Under the pieces are notes generated by a model, which was not told the origin of the DNA, did not search any database, and saw only the letters and a program-made list of their open reading frames with translations. DNA of 64,000 nucleotides, from NCBI GenBank assembly GCA_009823505.1, contig VZQC01006697.1, forward strand, positions 1,352,774 through 1,416,773. The letters run 5' to 3'. Each line of letters starts with the position of its first letter. Position 1 is the stretch's first letter. This document shows positions 60,700-64,000 of the stretch, piece after piece. The stretch comes from Rhizomys pruinosus. Taxonomy: Eukaryota > Chordata > Mammalia > Rodentia > Spalacidae. A program made the position numbers and the translations under genes.

Positions 60700-61195
60700 A
60701 GCTTGGTGCAGGATTATCCTGGGCCTTTCACATGTTGTCCCTTCGTTGTGTCCCTGGCATGTGGCTTCCCTTTTGTGGTTTCGATCACAACTTAGCGGAC
60801 GGTTTTGCTTTCTTCCTTCAGATACCTTTTTTCTTTGTTTCCCCTTCCTCCTCCTGTTTATGGAGTATGGACTTGTTGTCTGCTTTTCAATTTTGTTGCT
60901 ATATTATGTATTGGAAGCCAAAGCACTATTCTCTTCTTGTTCTGAAGGTTCTCCCAAACACAAGCCGTTCCACCTTGGATTATCACTGAGGGCGGGGGCG
61001 GGGGGGCGTTATGATGATACTAGCGTGCACCCCTCAGCCTGATCCAAATGCGCAGCCTCCCTGGCCGCCAGACCCTCCGGTCCCTCTCTGGCCCAGTGCC
61101 CGGGTTCCGCCCTCAAGTCCCCAGCTCCCCAAATAAAAACATTTTGAAGGTGCCAATCCGTCACCAAAATCTACACCTCTCATATTTTTCAGGTA
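60700..61195 (-). promoter_or_regulatory. L1 5' UTR with CpG-rich promoter-like segment
   Basis: GC content jumps at 60985-61120 (gcgggggcgggggggcg, ggccgccagaccctccggtc) within an AT-rich intron. Position 5' of ORF1 identifies it as the L1 5' UTR, which normally carries the internal Pol II promoter. Activity is not implied. Confidence 0.65.
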
Positions 61196-61207
61196 CCTTG
61201 CCTTATG

Positions 61208-61911
61208 AAAGAAAGATTTCTTTTTTTTTTTTAAATAGTTTTTCTGTGACTTTTTGTGCATTTTATACATTTTTCAATTCGTTCAGGCTTATTTCCCTTT
61301 CCCTCCCCCAACCCCCACCCCATCCCAGATCATGCATTCTGCCATAAAACTGTCCTGTATCTTTCTATCAGTTTTTTTTTTTTCATTTTTAGCTATAAGT
61401 GATAATCCATGAGTACAAGCATCCTTCATGCAAAACCTATCTGCAGGCTGTTGTGCCCAAACACCTACAGCCCCACCATCCAGTGGGGGGTGACAGGTTG
61501 TTTGTTCAATCAAGTTGATCAAATGAGTGTCCAGACTACATTGCTGTAGTTTCACCATTCACCCCAATCGCAGCCCTTACATTCTACCACGCCCCCTCTT
61601 CCGCAGGTTGTTCCCTAGGCTTAGAAAAGGGGCACAGGTGGATGAGAGGTAAAACAGTCCACTCTCTCTGGAGCTGTTGACTTGGACTCTGGTCAATTCT
61701 GGCTGTTTCCTTTCATGGGCTGACAGTTTGTCCAGGAATAACCTTTCGATCCTACTAATGAAGAACAAGCAATTAGATATATAGGTATTTAAGCAGCACT
61801 AATAGTTATGGTAGGTTACTTTAGCATAGACACATGTTTGGATATGTTAATCCATGAATTACAATTTTCCCCCCTGTTAAATATGACAGGGTCTTACTGT
61901 GGCTTCTTATA
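61208..61911 (-). mobile_element. L1 3' UTR fragment, antisense
   Basis: Starts with a T tract and repeats the text at 53280-53940 ('catccttcatgcaaaac', 'ttcaatcaagttgatcaaa', 'gcaggttgttccctagg'). 5' truncated in the 3' UTR. aagatttc at 61202 and again at about 61919 may be its target-site duplication. Confidence 0.88.
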
Positions 61912-62498
61912 CACATCAAGATTTCATATTTCTTGGATCAAATTTTACCAGAAGCAATAAGTCATATATCAGAAGGTTAATGACTAGCCATTTCTCAGCC
62001 AGATATTTTGTAGCCACTGAGCTGCCCAGCAGCAGAGGACACTGAGAGCCAGTGGAAGCTGACTCGACCTCTGTCATCCAGAGAGCCCCATCAGGCAACA
62101 CTAACAGCTCCTAGAGCAGCCTCCTCTGTTATTGTGTCTTTCTTCTTGTCTGGGAATGTCAAAGAACCTTGTCCTGAAGAGACTGAGTCTCATGAACCTG
62201 CCCCCATACACAATGATAGATCATTACATGTATTTTAATAGTCACATATGTAGACTGCAATCATCTCTGGAGATGCTGAAATAATCTTTTCCCCACTTGA
62301 TTTAGGGGAAAGTAGAGAAGGGAGATATGCATAAATATAAGCTCTAATTAGCTGAAAGAATCTTGGTTCCCCCTACCTTTTGACAGAATTGCAATTGTCA
62401 GATTGTAGCACAAATATTGTATTCCCAGTGCAAGATGGGTAGGAGGATGATTTAGAAATGATGCTTTCTAACACAAAGACCACTCTAATTTCTTTCAG
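61912..62498 (+). other. Intron end before the AFF2 exon
   Basis: No repeat recognised. It holds the polypyrimidine tract and acceptor used at 62498. Confidence 0.6.
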
Positions 62499-62595
62499 GA
62501 TGCTTGAAGAAGATCTAAAGTTGAGCAGTGATGAAGATGACCTTGAGCCTGTGAAGACCTTGAGCACTCATTGCACAGCCACTGAGCTCTATCAG
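62499..62595 (+). CDS. Aff2: AFF2 (FMR2) internal exon, 97 nt, acidic SSDEDD motif
   Basis: Third AFF2 exon. One base completes the split Lys codon from 1731, followed by 32 codons that begin [19 protein letters not shown] and end CTATELYQ at a codon boundary. The acceptor is a polypyrimidine tract ending tttcag; the donor is cag|gtagga. The LKLSSDEDD stretch is a hallmark of AF4/FMR2 proteins (ALF homology region) and has Ser residues in an acidic context. Against the human sequence as I recall it the changes are confined to the TLTTQC stretch, here TLSTHC. The exon sits about 590 bases after one antisense L1 3' end and 1 kb before another, so it survives between young insertions. Its 97-nt length makes the three visible exons add up to 168 nt. 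Confidence 0.94.
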
Positions 62596-63619
62596 GTAGG
62601 AGGAGCTTAAAGTTTCGTATTGGGTCTGAAGGTAAGGAACACAATGGACTAGAGTAGCTTTCATGAACACAGCCTTCCTCGTTGCTTGACCTCTGAGCTT
62701 GGGAGTAAAGAAAAGAAGCAGAGATGAGCAGTGTTTCAGAATAAGTTAAATCAGGTGCTATTTCCATTGAAGCTACAGTAAAGAGATACTAAGGTCTTTA
62801 ATACTGCTTTTACCACCTTCCGTCTTCTCTATTTTGTGTACACAAATTCTGCTTATCAATAAACAAGAAATATCCTCTGTCTCTTTGTGTAGAATATCAT
62901 GTACATTTGGTGACTCCAGTATGAAGCTTAGAGGCACAGACTTTCATGTACGTAAAAATATGACTGCTCAGTTCACCTTTCCCAGATCCATCACTTCCCA
63001 ATATAGCTGAGAATAAATACTCCACAACCTTACTGCTCTCATGAATCTATATGTAAAATGCATTCCACAAAGCTTTTCTGTTGCCCTTGTCTTCTTCTCT
63101 TCTACATTATAAGTATTTCCAGTTTTTCTCACCATATGAAATGGCAGTAATATGTCCTTTTATTTTCCAATGGGACTGAATTTCTTGATTTCAAAATTCC
63201 AGGATCTCAAATGTGAGATTCTTCTGGCAGTATATACTGTCATATAAGGACTAAAGAAGGATTTTCTATGATATGCAAATCTTAAATACTTGTGAGTATG
63301 GTTGTCAGTGAAGAACAATCAAAAAGTGTCAACTCTGTTGGTCTAGCCCAAAGCAGTCCTACAATTGTTTCCTGGCAGCTGCCTCCTTTATATTTAACAA
63401 GTGTAAGCAGTTCTTGTCCTACTAGTATTGTGGGCTTCAAAACAAACATGGAACACACACTTCATTTCCAGTGTCTGTCATCTCTGCTTGGTGCATTTAG
63501 TATCCCAATAACAAAAGCATCATTTTGTAAATAAAATAAAAACAAAACAAAAATTCTAGATCATTGATTTTGACAACTGCAACCTTAAATATTATTTTTA
63601 TTTTATTTTATTTTTTTAT
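62596..63619 (+). other. Start of the following AFF2 intron
   Basis: Begins gtagga. No repeat or exon recognised; the next exon, expected to continue AVEKAKPR, is outside the window. Confidence 0.6.
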
Positions 63620-64000
63620 ACTTTATTTTTTTTTATTGATGCTTTGTGTATTTCATACATCATTTTCCAATTCAGTTCAGGCATATATCCCCTTCCCTTC
63701 CCCCCAATCCACCCTTACCCATCCCAGATCATGCATTCTGCCATAAGTTTTGTGCATCTTTCTCTGCTTTTGTGTTTTGTTTTGTTTTCATTTTTTTAAC
63801 AATAAGTGATAATTTGTGAGTACAAGCATCCTTCATGTAAAACCAATTTGCAAGCCGTTGTGCCCAAACCCACACAGCTCATGGGTCCCACCATCCAGCA
63901 GGGGGGGCTTGTATGTTCAATCAAGTTGATCAAATGAGTGTCCAGTCTATATTGTTGTAGTTTCACCATTAACCCCAATCGCAGCCCTTACATTCTACCA
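63620..64000 (-). mobile_element. L1 3' UTR, antisense, cut by window edge
   Basis: 'gatgctttgtgtatttcata', 'catcattttccaattcagtt', 'catccttcatgtaaaacca', 'tcaatcaagttgatcaaatg'. The same subfamily as 53239 and 61208; it continues beyond the window. Confidence 0.9.

Larger units (their letters stand above)
53239..61195 (-). mobile_element. Near full-length L1, antisense, frameshift-rich
   Basis: In reverse order: poly-A (T tract at 53239), a long 3' UTR to ~55.5 kb, ORF2 (~55.57-59.44 kb), ORF1 (~59.5-60.7 kb) and a GC-rich 5' UTR to ~61.19 kb. No frame stays open for long; single-base gains and losses are common. Either a decayed copy or poorly polished sequence. I did not find a convincing target-site duplication, so the outer edges are approximate. 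Confidence 0.85.
1732..62498 (+). other. Aff2: AFF2 intron, complete, about 60.8 kb
   Basis: The intron runs from the gtcagt donor at 1732 to the cag acceptor ending at 62498; phase is two bases upstream, one downstream. No other credible coding exon was seen in it. Its content is itemised below: SINEs, L1s, old DNA transposons, simple repeats and repeat-poor stretches. It contains one N (28392) flanked by a direct duplication, so the true length may be about 2.4 kb shorter. Confidence 0.88.

Overview
The window is mammalian nuclear DNA from a mouse-like (myodont) rodent. The evidence is many B1 SINEs (7SL-derived) and B2 SINEs (tRNA-derived, with A/B boxes), several copies of one rodent L1 family, and old MIR, L2, L1M and hAT remnants shared with other mammals. 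The species cannot be named from this sequence alone.

The only host gene I can support is on the + strand. Three short exons (1376-1412, 1698-1731, 62499-62595) have good splice sites and compatible phases. They encode the consecutive AFF2 (FMR2) segments ESQHLTPGFTLQ, K-WSDPTSRAST-K and [14 protein letters not shown]...TATELYQ, which match the human protein as I remember it apart from a few substitutions. AFF2 is X-linked and famous for very long introns. The window therefore holds the end of one intron, two micro-exons, a complete 60.8 kb intron, one 97-base exon and the start of the next intron. Each of the three exons has a length that is not a multiple of three, but together they make 168 bases (56 codons).

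Layout: 1-1.4 kb, intron with two B2 copies; 1.4-1.7 kb, the two micro-exons; 1.7-26 kb, intron with scattered B1/B2, two hAT-like elements, MIRs, simple repeats and long repeat-poor stretches; 26-31 kb, a ~2.35 kb direct duplication whose copies meet at a single N, probably an assembly overlap, with a B1 in only one copy; 30.4-33.6 kb, a 5'-inverted L1 on the - strand with a 17-base target-site duplication, itself interrupted by a block of older DNA; 34-44 kb, mostly plain intron with an L1 3' end, a B1, a hAT-like copy and an old L1; 44.4-45.3 kb, an LTR-like block with an 11-copy 44-base minisatellite; 45.7-46.1 kb, an old hAT-Charlie remnant carrying a CpG-rich insert; 48.6-53 kb, L1 3' ends, a B2 inside a MIR, a perfect hairpin and a second 5'-inverted L1; 53.2-61.2 kb, a near full-length L1 on the - strand with ORF2 (FADD motif visible), ORF1 and GC-rich 5' UTR, full of frameshifts; 61.2-64 kb, two more L1 3' ends around the third exon.

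Nothing else looks coding. The longer open frames are antisense B2, L1 fragments, minisatellite or simple repeat.
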